Below are positions 1 to 5,979 of a stretch of 6,221 nt of DNA, piece by piece. This DNA comes from Gallionellaceae bacterium UBA5126. GTDB taxonomy: Bacteria; Pseudomonadota; Gammaproteobacteria; Burkholderiales; Gallionellaceae. The stretch spans positions 1,263-7,483 of the forward strand of contig DHYQ01000049.1 of the NCBI GenBank assembly GCA_002414205.1, given 5' to 3'. The notes beneath the pieces were generated by a model, which ran no database searches, was not told the origin of the DNA, and worked only from the letters and a program-made list of their open reading frames with translations. How positions within the stretch are numbered: position 1 is the stretch's first letter; each line of letters opens with the position of its first letter. The position numbers were made by a program, and so were the translations under genes.

Positions 1-908
1 CGTGCCAGGGCCGGTTTCAGCATGTTGCCCGCGTCCATCGCGCCGTCGCTCTTGCCCGCGCCGACCATGATGTGCAGCTCGTCGATGAACACGATGTTCT
101 TGCCTTCGTCCTGTGCCAATTCCTTCAGCACATTCTTCAGACGCTCTTCAAACTCGCCGCGATATTTCGCCCCCGCCAGCAAAGCCGCCATGTCCAGCGA
201 GAGTACGCGCTTACCTTTCAGCGTTTCCGGCACTTCGTCGTTGACGATGCGCTGCGCCAAGCCCTCCACAATCGCGGTCTTGCCCACGCCGGGTTCGCCG
301 ATCAGCACCGGGTTGTTTTTGGTGCGGCGTTGCAGCACCTGAATGGCGCGGCGGATTTCGTCGTCGCGGCCTATCACCGGGTCGAGTTTGCCCTGGCGGG
401 CGCGCTCGGTCAGGTCGAGGCAGTATTTTTTCAGCGACTCGCGCTGGCCTTCAGCTTCGGCATTTTCTACCGTCGCGCCACCGCGCACCGCGTTGATGGC
501 GGCTTCCAGCGCGGCCTTGCCCACGCCGTGTTGCTTCAGCAAACGACCGGCTTCGCCCTTGTCGTCGCAGGCGGCCAGCAAGAACATTTCCGAGGCAATG
601 AATTGGTCGCCGCGCTTTTGCGCCGCCTTGTCGGTCAGGTTGAGCAAATTGCCCAAGTCGCGCCCGACCTGCACCTCGCCGCCGTGGCCGTCGATTTTGG
701 GCAAACGCTCGATGGCCTGCGTCAGCGCCGTTTTCAGCGCCGCCACTTGCCCCCCGGCCCGCGCCAGCAACGCCCCGCCATCGGGATCGTCGGCCACGGC
801 CTTCAGCAAATGCAGCGGTTCGATGAATTGATTGTCCGCCCCGACCGCCAGACTTTGGGCATCAGACAGGGCTTGTTGCAACTTGGTCGTAAACTTGTCA
901 AAACGCAT
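1..908 (-). CDS. clpB: ClpB disaggregase, N-terminal part (cut by window edge)
   Basis: This is the cytosolic AAA+ chaperone ClpB (Hsp104 family), which works with DnaK to pull proteins out of aggregates after heat stress. About 302 codons are visible and the gene runs off at position 1. The protein opens [20 protein letters not shown], the usual ClpB N-domain start, and has the QFIEPLHLL block and two Clp-N repeats over roughly residues 1-145. The first nucleotide-binding domain follows, with the [20 protein letters not shown] segment, Walker A GEPGVGKT at residues 204-211 and Walker B FIDE at 274-277. The pore-loop segment [11 protein letters not shown] lies between the two Walker motifs. 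The ATG at 906-908 is preceded by GGAGA at suitable spacing. A sigma-32-like promoter and a 5'-UTR hairpin lie upstream. The middle domain and second ATPase domain are outside the window. Confidence 0.97.
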   Translation of the reverse strand, partial: MRFDKFTTKLQQALSDAQSLAVGADNQFIEPLHLLKAVADDPDGGALLARAGGQVAALKTALTQAIERLPKIDGHGGEVQVGRDLGNLLNLTDKAAQKRGDQFIASEMFLLAACDDKGEAGRLLKQHGVGKAALEAAINAVRGGATVENAEAEGQRESLKKYCLDLTERARQGKLDPVIGRDDEIRRAIQVLQRRTKNNPVLIGEPGVGKTAIVEGLAQRIVNDEVPETLKGKRVLSLDMAALLAGAKYRGEFEERLKNVLKELAQDEGKNIVFIDELHIMVGAGKSDGAMDAGNMLKPALA

Positions 909-928
909 GATGGTTCTCCATGAAGGGC

Positions 929-944
929 GGACACGGCTGTGTCC
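929..944 (-). other. Small hairpin in the clpB 5' leader
   Basis: The sequence is a perfect 6-bp inverted repeat, GGACAC/GTGTCC, around a 4-base loop. It lies between the predicted heat-shock promoter start site and the clpB ribosome binding site, about 20 bases from the ATG. If transcription starts near 949, the hairpin would sit almost at the 5' end of the mRNA and could stabilise it. It does not reach the ribosome binding site, so a thermosensor role is not supported. Confidence 0.4.
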
Positions 945-955
945 CGATGCGCCGA

Positions 956-983
956 ATATGAGGAAACCAGCAGGGTTTTAAAG
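956..983 (-). promoter_or_regulatory. Sigma-32 (heat-shock) promoter of clpB
   Basis: On the minus strand CTTTAAA (977-983) is followed after exactly 13 bases by CCTCATAT (956-963). The RpoH consensus is CTTGAAA, 13-14 bases, CCCCATNT, so each element has one mismatch and the spacing is right. The site lies about 50 bases upstream of the clpB ATG and just after the preceding gene. clpB is a classical RpoH regulon member, so position and sequence agree. Experimental start-site data are not available here. Confidence 0.7.
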
Positions 984-1011
984 GGGGCCTGCCGGATAAT
1001 TTTTGGGCCCC

Positions 1012-2019
1012 TCAAAACAGGCGGTGCAGCAACCAGACGCAGGCCAGAAACAGCCAGACATATCCCAGCGGCAACTGGTCGCGCCAGTATCGGGCCCGTG
1101 GGGTGTCAGCGGCCAGCGGTCTGCGACAGGCAGACACGCCGCCCCAGAACAGGGCCAGCGCCAGCACCAAATCCCAAGCCAGACGGGGCTGGTGGTAAGT
1201 GGGCATGCTGAAAGCCAGCATCCAGGCCAGTTGCAACGCGGCGGCCTGCTTCAGGCGCCAGCGCAAATGTTGACGGGCACCCAACAGGGGGCGCGTCATA
1301 CCGGCAGGCTCAACAACCGGCGGCGGAGAAGGATAACGGCGAGCATAGGCATAACCCGCCAGCGCCGGCAGAAAAAATACCCAGTTCAAATCTAATGCCA
1401 GCGACAGCCGGTGCAGCCCTTGATTCCACACCGGCGGGACAAGCTGCCCCATCAGCCAAACACCTAGCACACAACCGGCGGTCAAACTCAATCCCAGCCA
1501 AAACGCCTGTCGCGGCCTGGGTGCTTGCCAACTGCCCGTCAAATTGGCGAACAGGGTGAACCACAGCTTGAGCCAGCCAGTGAGTACCACCAGCAGCAGC
1601 AGTTGCAATAAGCAAAACTGCACCAGCGCCGACACGGCATCACTTAACATTGGGGGTAAAGGACGGGTATCCATTGCCAACCAAGTCCCAACGACACTGG
1701 GCAACAGCGCCAGCGCACCGCCTGCCAACATCGGCCATGAGAAGGGCGGAAAACAGAAAGGGAACGGCGGCACGGGCCGCTGGCGGCGGTGCCAGTAGAA
1801 CGGCAGGCCCACCAAAGTGCTGACCAGTGCCGCCGAGAGCAGCAGCGCCAGCAGGGTAAATGGCACGAAATCGGTACGAATACCGCCCAGCCAGTCAAAC
1901 CACACCAGCCCGGACAAGCCCCCAATCAGCGTTGCCAGCAGCACTGCCAAAGACCCGCGACACACGCGCCAGTGCGTCAGCAGGGCAACCAGCAGCAGCC
2001 ACAACCAGATAGGGGTCAT
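1012..2019 (-). CDS. Polytopic inner-membrane protein of unknown function
   Basis: I do not recognise the family. The protein is 335 residues if it starts at the ATG at 2017-2019. It is very rich in Leu and Trp, with about nine or ten hydrophobic stretches, roughly at residues 3-15, 23-41, 52-75, 96-114, 130-160, 172-194, 208-225, 258-272, 282-296 and 317-332. These are separated by short basic loops such as WHRRQRP and YARRYPSPP. A TTG eight codons upstream (2041-2043) is an alternative start with GAAGA close before it; I prefer the ATG because the protein then begins directly with a membrane segment. The gene starts 28 bases after the flavin reductase stop and probably shares its transcript. 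Its stop lies just before the clpB promoter. No enzymatic or transport motif is visible. Confidence 0.8.
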   Translation of the reverse strand: MTPIWLWLLLVALLTHWRVCRGSLAVLLATLIGGLSGLVWFDWLGGIRTDFVPFTLLALLLSAALVSTLVGLPFYWHRRQRPVPPFPFCFPPFSWPMLAGGALALLPSVVGTWLAMDTRPLPPMLSDAVSALVQFCLLQLLLLVVLTGWLKLWFTLFANLTGSWQAPRPRQAFWLGLSLTAGCVLGVWLMGQLVPPVWNQGLHRLSLALDLNWVFFLPALAGYAYARRYPSPPPVVEPAGMTRPLLGARQHLRWRLKQAAALQLAWMLAFSMPTYHQPRLAWDLVLALALFWGGVSACRRPLAADTPRARYWRDQLPLGYVWLFLACVWLLHRLF

Positions 2020-2047
2020 GTCGCGCACCGCTATCGTGCCCAAGTCT

Positions 2048-2635
2048 TCAGTCGGTCATGACGCCACGGACTTTGAGGGCATCACCGATGGCGTAAAAGT
2101 GCCCACCAGCGACGTGATGCAGGCTACGCATGGCGGGATCGGCTTCCTCGAACAGCCAGTGACCATCGTGAAACACCCGACTATCCGCCCAAGCCGCCAC
2201 CACCTCGGCGATAAACAAGTCATACACCTGTTCGTTATGCGGCTCGGAGATCACCTTGCAAACCAACCAGGCCGCGCAGCCCTCAACAAACGGCAAATCC
2301 TGCCCGGCCAACTCGAACAAAGTCGCGCCACAATGCGCCAGCTTCTCCGGGTCATCTTTCAAACTGACATTACCCAAGGCATGCGTCATCTTCAATTGCC
2401 CTGCCGTCGGCACCTGTATCACCAAGCGCCCACTGCGCTCCACCAACGTCCGGGTACGCGCCGATTTATCCAACACAATCGTCAACTTCGGCGGCGTAAA
2501 GTCCAGCGCACAACACCAAGCCGCCGCCATCACATTACTCATCCCCGCATGCCGTGCCGACACCAACACCGTCGGGCCGTGATTCAGCAAGCGCGTGGCT
2601 TTATCCAGGGGAACGTAAGCAAGATAAGGATTCAT
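2048..2635 (-). CDS. Flavin reductase-like (FMN-binding split barrel) protein
   Basis: The 195-residue protein fits the flavin reductase-like domain family (DIM6/NTAB type), cytosolic proteins that bind FMN and reduce flavin or act as partner reductases. Visible family features are the early GPTVLVSAR and GMSNVMAAAW strands, the FTPPKLTIVLD segment that usually contacts the flavin, SARTRTLVERSGRLVIQVP, and the C-terminal HFYAIGDAL stretch. The length is normal for the family. GGAGG lies 7 bases upstream of the ATG at 2633-2635, so the start is well supported. The gene has an extended -10-like promoter upstream and is followed after 28 bases by the membrane protein gene. The stop of a hybrid upstream reading frame overlaps its ATG as ATGA. 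The substrate or partner oxygenase cannot be told from the sequence. Confidence 0.88.
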   Translation of the reverse strand: MNPYLAYVPLDKATRLLNHGPTVLVSARHAGMSNVMAAAWCCALDFTPPKLTIVLDKSARTRTLVERSGRLVIQVPTAGQLKMTHALGNVSLKDDPEKLAHCGATLFELAGQDLPFVEGCAAWLVCKVISEPHNEQVYDLFIAEVVAAWADSRVFHDGHWLFEEADPAMRSLHHVAGGHFYAIGDALKVRGVMTD

Positions 2636-2826
2636 GGCATGGCCTCCAAAATGAGCACTCGAACGGCAAAAAACGGCGGCGATAATAGCATGAAAGCCAA
2701 ATTGGCCTGCCGATGGGCCGAGTCATCACACCACGGCAGACGCCGCTCGATTGTAACCCATCCCAACACCCAAGCCGCCGCTGCAACACGCTCAGCGGCG
2801 GCTTGGATGGTTTGCACGTTCAGCAT
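2632..2826 (-). pseudogene. Truncated duplicate of the MNT nucleotidyltransferase gene, fused to unrelated sequence
   Basis: The frame opens at ATG 2824-2826 with MLNVQTIQAAAERVAAAA. This matches the first 18 residues of the intact nucleotidyltransferase at 3401-3715 except for one Met-to-Val change, and the same CAGGAG ribosome binding site precedes it. After codon 18 the similarity stops at about 2774. The frame continues through unrelated sequence for 46 more codons, with none of the GSx/DxD catalytic core, to a TGA at 2632-2634. That TGA overlaps the flavin reductase ATG as ATGA. It is a gene remnant, but because the start signals survive it may still be translated as a 64-residue leader peptide. 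Confidence 0.7.
2682..2690 (-). promoter_or_regulatory. Candidate extended -10 promoter for the flavin reductase gene
   Basis: The minus strand reads TGCTATTAT, an extended -10 (TGn plus a hexamer one base off TATAAT), about 47 bases upstream of the flavin reductase ATG. No good -35 hexamer lies at 16-18 bases, which is tolerable for extended -10 promoters. It lies downstream of the truncated MNT remnant, so the flavin reductase gene would have its own promoter. Confidence 0.4.
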
Positions 2827-2966
2827 GTTGGCTCCTGAAAAATGAATGGGGTGGGTTAATCCGTTCGCACACCCTCATCGAAAAATACGCCCCCGCCCAA
2901 AACCACCGTCGCAGGCTGGCGGTGAGCGCAGCGAACCCCAGCAAGGCTGCGTTTCCGGCGCGAAAA
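2774..2966 (-). repeat. Direct repeat copy 1 (MNT upstream region plus gene start)
   Basis: This is about 193 bases and matches 3663-3854 in the same orientation, with about 16 differences including one 1-base indel by hand count, or roughly 92% identity. It contains the first 18 MNT codons, the ribosome binding site, the leader and the left arm of the REP-like palindrome. Similarity ends at 2966 inside the palindrome's spacer, so the right arm with its terminator is missing here. On the other side it ends inside the MNT coding region. Confidence 0.9.
2911..2942. repeat. Half of a REP/MITE-like palindrome (left arm only)
   Basis: This stretch carries the core gagcgcagcgaaccccagc and corresponds to the left arm (3799-3830) of the complete element at 3799-3885. 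The partner arm is absent because repeat copy 1 stops in the spacer. On its own the arm can still form an imperfect GCTGG/CCAGC hairpin. Confidence 0.7.
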
Positions 2967-3022
2967 TATCCGGTCAGAAGACAGTGTCACCATGAGCACA
3001 TTCAGAAAGGAAATACACCGCG

Positions 3023-3408
3023 TTAATTGCCCACCTGTGCCTGTGTCCAGTCCAATACGACAACGAGCAATTGCGCAACCCAAGCCACATCGGGTCCGGG
3101 GAGCATTTCTTCCCCGTAGCGATATTCCACCGCGTAAGGTGTGATGCTGGCCAAATCATCCAGTGCAACCGGAAGCGCGCAACCGACTTGCACCAATTGG
3201 CGGCTAATTCAAACAAATCATGGGTGCGGCGGAAAAGCACGCCTTGGGTCAGCAATACCGCTTTCAAGCTTTTTTACAAGGCCTGTTGCGCATGGAAAAA
3301 AGCCAACGCCAGACGAATGTGCGGCATGGCGCTCAACGCCTGAAAAGCCGCCGCATCATCCCGCGCCAACTGCAAAAAGCGCTGGGCTTCGCCGTGAGAA
3401 TTATTCAT
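3023..3408 (-). pseudogene. HEPN-domain protein gene, disrupted by a nonsense codon and a frameshift
   Basis: The intact ancestor was a HEPN protein of about 128 residues (PF05168/COG2250 type), the usual partner of minimal nucleotidyltransferases. The first part reads MNNSHGEAQRFLQLARDDAA and continues to FFHAQQAL, then meets TAA at 3274-3276 (codon 45), where HEPN relatives usually have Glu (QQAxEKxLKA). The same frame resumes with KSLKAVLLTQGVLFRRTHDL, including the typical THDL motif. It then needs a shift at about 3194-3199, where one base is missing, to read LVQVGCALPVALDDLASITP and on to the TAA at 3023-3025. The span is 386 bases, one short of 129 codons, consistent with a single-base loss. 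Its ATG overlaps the MNT stop by 8 bases. Two independent lesions make a sequencing error less likely but not excluded. Confidence 0.85.
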
Positions 3409-3715
3409 GCAGCACCCGCCCTTCCCGGTTGGCCCAATAGGGCAAGGTGCCGGGCACTTGGCTGCGGGCCTGCATTTCCTGTTCGGAATACAGCAACACG
3501 TCCACTCCGACACCCAAGCCACCGATGGCACGGCGCAGGCGCACGTATTCCGCCCGCTTGTCAGGCATTTCCTGCGCCACCACCAACAAATCCAGATCGG
3601 AATCCTCGGTCGCCGTGCCGCGTGCGTAAGAGCCGAACAAAATCACCCGCACCGGCGAACTCGCCGCCGCTGCAACCCGCTCGGCGGCGGCTTGGATGGT
3701 TTGCATGTTCAGCAT
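3401..3715 (-). CDS. Minimal nucleotidyltransferase (MNT) of a HEPN-MNT pair
   Basis: The 104-residue protein has the full MNT core. The motif FGSYARGTATEDSDLDLLVV gives Gly28-Ser29 and the metal-binding pair Asp40/Asp42, and the third acidic residue is Asp72 in GVDVLLY. In HEPN-MNT modules the MNT protein is the antitoxin side; in the studied MntA-HepT case it transfers AMP to the HEPN toxin. The HEPN partner here is of another subfamily, so the same chemistry is an inference. The start at ATG 3713-3715 is chosen because AGGAG lies 6 bases upstream; a TTG eleven codons earlier has no such signal. The stop overlaps the HEPN start by 8 bases, which suggests translational coupling. The catalytic core looks intact although the partner gene is broken. 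Confidence 0.9.
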   Translation of the reverse strand: MLNMQTIQAAAERVAAAASSPVRVILFGSYARGTATEDSDLDLLVVAQEMPDKRAEYVRLRRAIGGLGVGVDVLLYSEQEMQARSQVPGTLPYWANREGRVLHE

Positions 3716-3854
3716 GTTGGCTCCTGATAAATGAATGGGGTGAGGCAATCCGTTCGCACACCCTCATCAAAAATACGCCACCGCCCAAAACCACCGTCGC
3801 AGGCTGGCGTTAAGCGCAGCGAACCCCAGCAAGGTTACGTTTTTGGTGCGAAAA
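3663..3854 (-). repeat. Direct repeat copy 2 (MNT upstream region plus gene start)
   Basis: This is the complete-context partner of the repeat at 2774-2966, offset by about 889 bases. It covers the first 18 MNT codons, the ribosome binding site, the leader and the left arm plus spacer of the REP-like element. The copies differ at about 16 positions. Five of these cluster at the palindrome-spacer end, while the ribosome binding site and gene start are nearly unchanged. Confidence 0.9.
3731..3767. promoter_or_regulatory. Inverted repeat in the MNT leader, possible operator or RNA hairpin
   Basis: GGGTG (3738-3742) pairs with CACCC (3759-3763), and ATGA (3731-3734) pairs with TCAT (3764-3767) across a 3-base bulge. 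The same arms occur in repeat copy 1, where the changes between copies fall in the loop. It lies about 16-50 bases upstream of the MNT ATG. HEPN-MNT modules may be autoregulated, so an operator is possible, but the stem is short and may be chance. Confidence 0.25.
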
Positions 3855-3885
3855 AAGCTGGGGTTCGTGCCTTACCCCAGCCTAC
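3799..3885. repeat. Complete REP/MITE-like palindromic element
   Basis: Two arms, 3799-3830 (core gcgcagcgaaccccagc) and 3857-3885 (gctggggttcgtgccttacc and on), are imperfect inverted copies of each other across a 26-base AT-rich spacer. Each arm can also fold on itself: the right arm has a perfect 8-bp GCTGGGGT/ACCCCAGC stem and the left arm a decayed version. Elements with this 'gagcgcagcgaaccccagc' core are, from general knowledge, dispersed in many proteobacterial genomes. The element ends 4 bases from the stop codon of the nuclease-like gene. It carries no coding sequence. Confidence 0.7.
3851..3881 (-). terminator. Intrinsic terminator of the ATPase operon
   Basis: On the minus strand a perfect 8-bp GC-rich stem, GCTGGGGT/ACCCCAGC (3857-3864 and 3874-3881), with a 9-base loop is followed at once by six T residues (3856-3851). 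It begins 8 bases after the stop codon of the small nuclease-like gene. This is a textbook rho-independent terminator and coincides with the right arm of the REP-like element. Confidence 0.85.
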
Positions 3886-3889
3886 CGAT

Positions 3890-4459
3890 CTACGTAGTCG
3901 GCAGCTTCCTTACAAGATCGATAATAGATGTTCTGGGATGATTACGAAGCCTGAAAACTGGGTAGCTTCCGTGTGGAGAAACGCTTGGTATTGGCAGTTC
4001 CGCGCTACGACGAGAACCGCTTTTTCGAGGCTGATTGCGTGGCTTGAAGCTCACAACACCAAAAAAGATATAGTCATCTGAACAAGCTTTAACAAAACGC
4101 AATACACTCACAGCCCATTCTATAAAAAAACGACCGGACTCAATCTGCCTTAAAGCTTTCGACTCACCAGTTGAGGTTTTCATTTCAATTGCGACAACAT
4201 AAAACTTATCGTCCACTTGCGCCACAACTAAAGCATCGTTTACTTGGCGAATACCTTGGGTTTCAAAGGTAAAAAATGGAAAAACATTCTGCCCTTTCTG
4301 ATCGAGAGAGAATGCGGTCGATTGACAACCCCCGATCTCGAACAAGCTGTTGCCCGCTTCTGGTTCCTGTATTCTCCAGAAATTGCCACTTCGTTGAAGT
4401 TTGAACTCGGAACATATCAATGTATCGAAAGAGTTAACTAATGTCCTGGAGCAAGTCAT
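3890..4459 (-). CDS. Small protein with a PD-(D/E)XK nuclease-like pattern, partner of the upstream ATPase
   Basis: The 189-residue protein is not one I recognise by name. The central part has the order expected of a PD-(D/E)XK nuclease core: Asp75 in VNDALVVAQ, a strand ending in IEMKTS with Glu92-x-Lys94, and a helix ALRQIESG with Gln105, as in several RecB-like or restriction-type nucleases. The pattern is seen directly; the fold and activity are inferred. The N-terminus (about 1-65) has no known motif, and the C-terminus (about 139-189) is basic with RKSGSRR, which could bind nucleic acid. The start ATG overlaps the ATPase stop as ATGA, so the two are almost certainly co-translated. A strong terminator follows the stop. 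An alternative is a non-catalytic adaptor that only resembles a nuclease. Confidence 0.75.
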   Translation of the reverse strand: MTCSRTLVNSFDTLICSEFKLQRSGNFWRIQEPEAGNSLFEIGGCQSTAFSLDQKGQNVFPFFTFETQGIRQVNDALVVAQVDDKFYVVAIEMKTSTGESKALRQIESGRFFIEWAVSVLRFVKACSDDYIFFGVVSFKPRNQPRKSGSRRSAELPIPSVSPHGSYPVFRLRNHPRTSIIDLVRKLPTT

Positions 4460-5898
4460 ACCCCCACCTCTTTATCCGCTCCGTGCAGATTATTTTGGTA
4501 GGAATAATATATGTCATCGCTTGTATCATTGAGCGAGTGGATTTCTTTATCAAAAGTTTCAGCCTCTATTCCTTCAGCATGATTTATTTGCATTGGAGTG
4601 ATGGTACGATCACTGAACAGCCAAGCAGAAACTTTTTCCGGCACCAGAAGCTCTTCTTCGCTATAACCGTATCTTTTCATTAAGATTTTTTGCACAGATG
4701 CTGGATTCGACAACATAATGAGCGAGTTTATTTCACGCACCAAATAGTCACTATGGGTACTTACCACTACGCGTAATCCGCTATTTACCAGTCGTGCCAA
4801 CAACCGTGCGAGGCGACGCTGGTTGCTGGGATGCAAATTCAACTCTGGCTCGTCTATCATCAAAACGTCGCCAGGCTGCGCGTCGAACTCTAGATAAGCC
4901 CAAAAACCAAAAAGACTTTTCACTGTCGACGAAGTGAGGTGCAAACCCAGCTTGGGAGGGATATCTCCATCACCACGCTTGAGCTTGTAAGGCGTGAAAC
5001 TAATATCACCCTCTGCGTCTACCTCGTATCGTCCACCAATTATTTGTTTAATCTCTTCGGCCAAGCTATGGAATGGGCCCTTTTTCTTTTTGCGAATCTC
5101 CGGTAAATCATTAAGCCAGTCAATGTAGTCTGCAATAGGCTGCGCGTAACGAGAACTAATCACATCCTGAATCAATTGCCCAATGTCTATTTTGCCGTCT
5201 TTTTTTGCTGCATGATGCAATAAGGCCGAACGACGGGTAGCTAATTCACTATAAAAAAGATGCAAGCCATTACGTTCGGCAGGCATTAAAAATACATTGC
5301 GACGCGATGGCGTCCCAATGAAGTGACGAGCAATAGCATTTGAAATAAAACTCTCTGTATCAGGAAAATTTGCAAGCTGTACGATTTGCACTTGATTAGC
5401 ACCTGCCGGTTTAGTCAAACGTAACACCTCATTTTTGTCGCGCCCAAGAACCAGTTTTATTTCCAGCGGTCGTGCTATGGCCTGTGCTGTGAGTTGCCCA
5501 ATATCAACCTCCCAGTCGAACCGACTGCCCTGAAAAAATTCCGGCGTACTGTTAAATACCTTAGGCAAACTGCGTGCAATTGACTGATCAATCATCGTCA
5601 ACAACCGTTTGCCGTGGCTATTGGACCACTCTGCCATATCCCAAGTTGCCTGGCCTTCACGAGCCAACTCCTTTGTCAATTCCTCCATCTCAGGCAAACG
5701 ATTCAAGCGCAACGCTGTAAGGAAAGCGTACAGGGCATAAAGTACCCAAGTTTTTCCCGTATTGTTCTGCCCACAAACTATGGTTAGTGGCTTAAACTCT
5801 ATTGAGCCCGCATCCTTACCCAAGCAACCAAGCTTGGAGGGAGAAAAATGCCAACTGACCAGTTCTAGACGTTGCGTATTTGTATCGTGTGTTGTCAT
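4456..5898 (-). CDS. OLD/ABC-type AAA family ATPase of a candidate defence module
   Basis: The 480-residue protein is an ATPase of the AAA_15/AAA_21 (OLD/RecF-like) group. Walker A is GQNNTGKT at residues 43-50, after the typical FKPLTIVCG strand. A MPAERNGL segment lies at 205-212, an ABC-signature-like stretch HLTSSTVKSL at 320-329, and Walker B is DVLMIDEPELNLHPSNQ at 344-360. The H-switch is VVVSTHSDYLV with His382. The insertion between the Walker motifs (about 60-310) carries charged helices, including RKKKKG at 269-274. There is no TOPRIM domain after the ATPase core, unlike OLD or GajA, so any cutting activity must come from a partner. AGGTG lies 5 bases before the ATG. The overlapping downstream gene encodes a nuclease-like protein. 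The gene is AT-richer than the clpB end, which suggests transfer. Confidence 0.9.
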   Translation of the reverse strand: MTTHDTNTQRLELVSWHFSPSKLGCLGKDAGSIEFKPLTIVCGQNNTGKTWVLYALYAFLTALRLNRLPEMEELTKELAREGQATWDMAEWSNSHGKRLLTMIDQSIARSLPKVFNSTPEFFQGSRFDWEVDIGQLTAQAIARPLEIKLVLGRDKNEVLRLTKPAGANQVQIVQLANFPDTESFISNAIARHFIGTPSRRNVFLMPAERNGLHLFYSELATRRSALLHHAAKKDGKIDIGQLIQDVISSRYAQPIADYIDWLNDLPEIRKKKKGPFHSLAEEIKQIIGGRYEVDAEGDISFTPYKLKRGDGDIPPKLGLHLTSSTVKSLFGFWAYLEFDAQPGDVLMIDEPELNLHPSNQRRLARLLARLVNSGLRVVVSTHSDYLVREINSLIMLSNPASVQKILMKRYGYSEEELLVPEKVSAWLFSDRTITPMQINHAEGIEAETFDKEIHSLNDTSDDIYYSYQNNLHGADKEVGV

Positions 5899-5979
5899 AG
5901 TGTCACCTACCTAAGTTTATTCTCATGCGCATTTCAAAATTACCAACAAGGTGAAAACAATCCCCGCTCAGGACTAGTA

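Noticed and set aside
72..923. Long plus-strand open frame of 283 codons
   Set aside because: It lies antisense to the clear clpB coding region and its translation has no family features. High GC content produces such antisense frames.
984..1011. GGGGCC/GGCCCC inverted repeat at the end of the membrane protein gene, possible terminator
   Set aside because: The loop is 16 bases and the minus-strand sequence after the stem has only three Ts. It also overlaps the stop codon on one side and abuts the clpB -35 element, so I do not call it an intrinsic terminator.
1817..2845. Plus-strand open frame of 342 codons
   Set aside because: It runs antisense across the flavin reductase gene, the remnant and part of the membrane protein gene. 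Its composition (rich in His, Arg, Gln) is that of a shadow frame, and no domain is visible.
3023..3267. The downstream part of the HEPN gene as a separate gene starting from TTG at 3267
   Set aside because: No ribosome binding site precedes it, it begins in the middle of the HEPN fold, and it still contains the frameshift. It is better explained as the rest of one broken gene.
4456..5898. ATPase as an OLD nuclease or GajA
   Set aside because: Those carry a C-terminal TOPRIM domain with conserved Glu and DxD residues. This protein ends about 98 residues after the H-switch, with no such motif.
5899..5979. Promoter or terminator between ettA and the ATPase gene
   Set aside because: A TTGAAA occurs on the minus strand, but the hexamer 17 bases on (TTAGGT) is a poor -10 and no hairpin with a T tract is seen. 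Nothing is firm enough to annotate, though the AT-rich stretch may hold a promoter.
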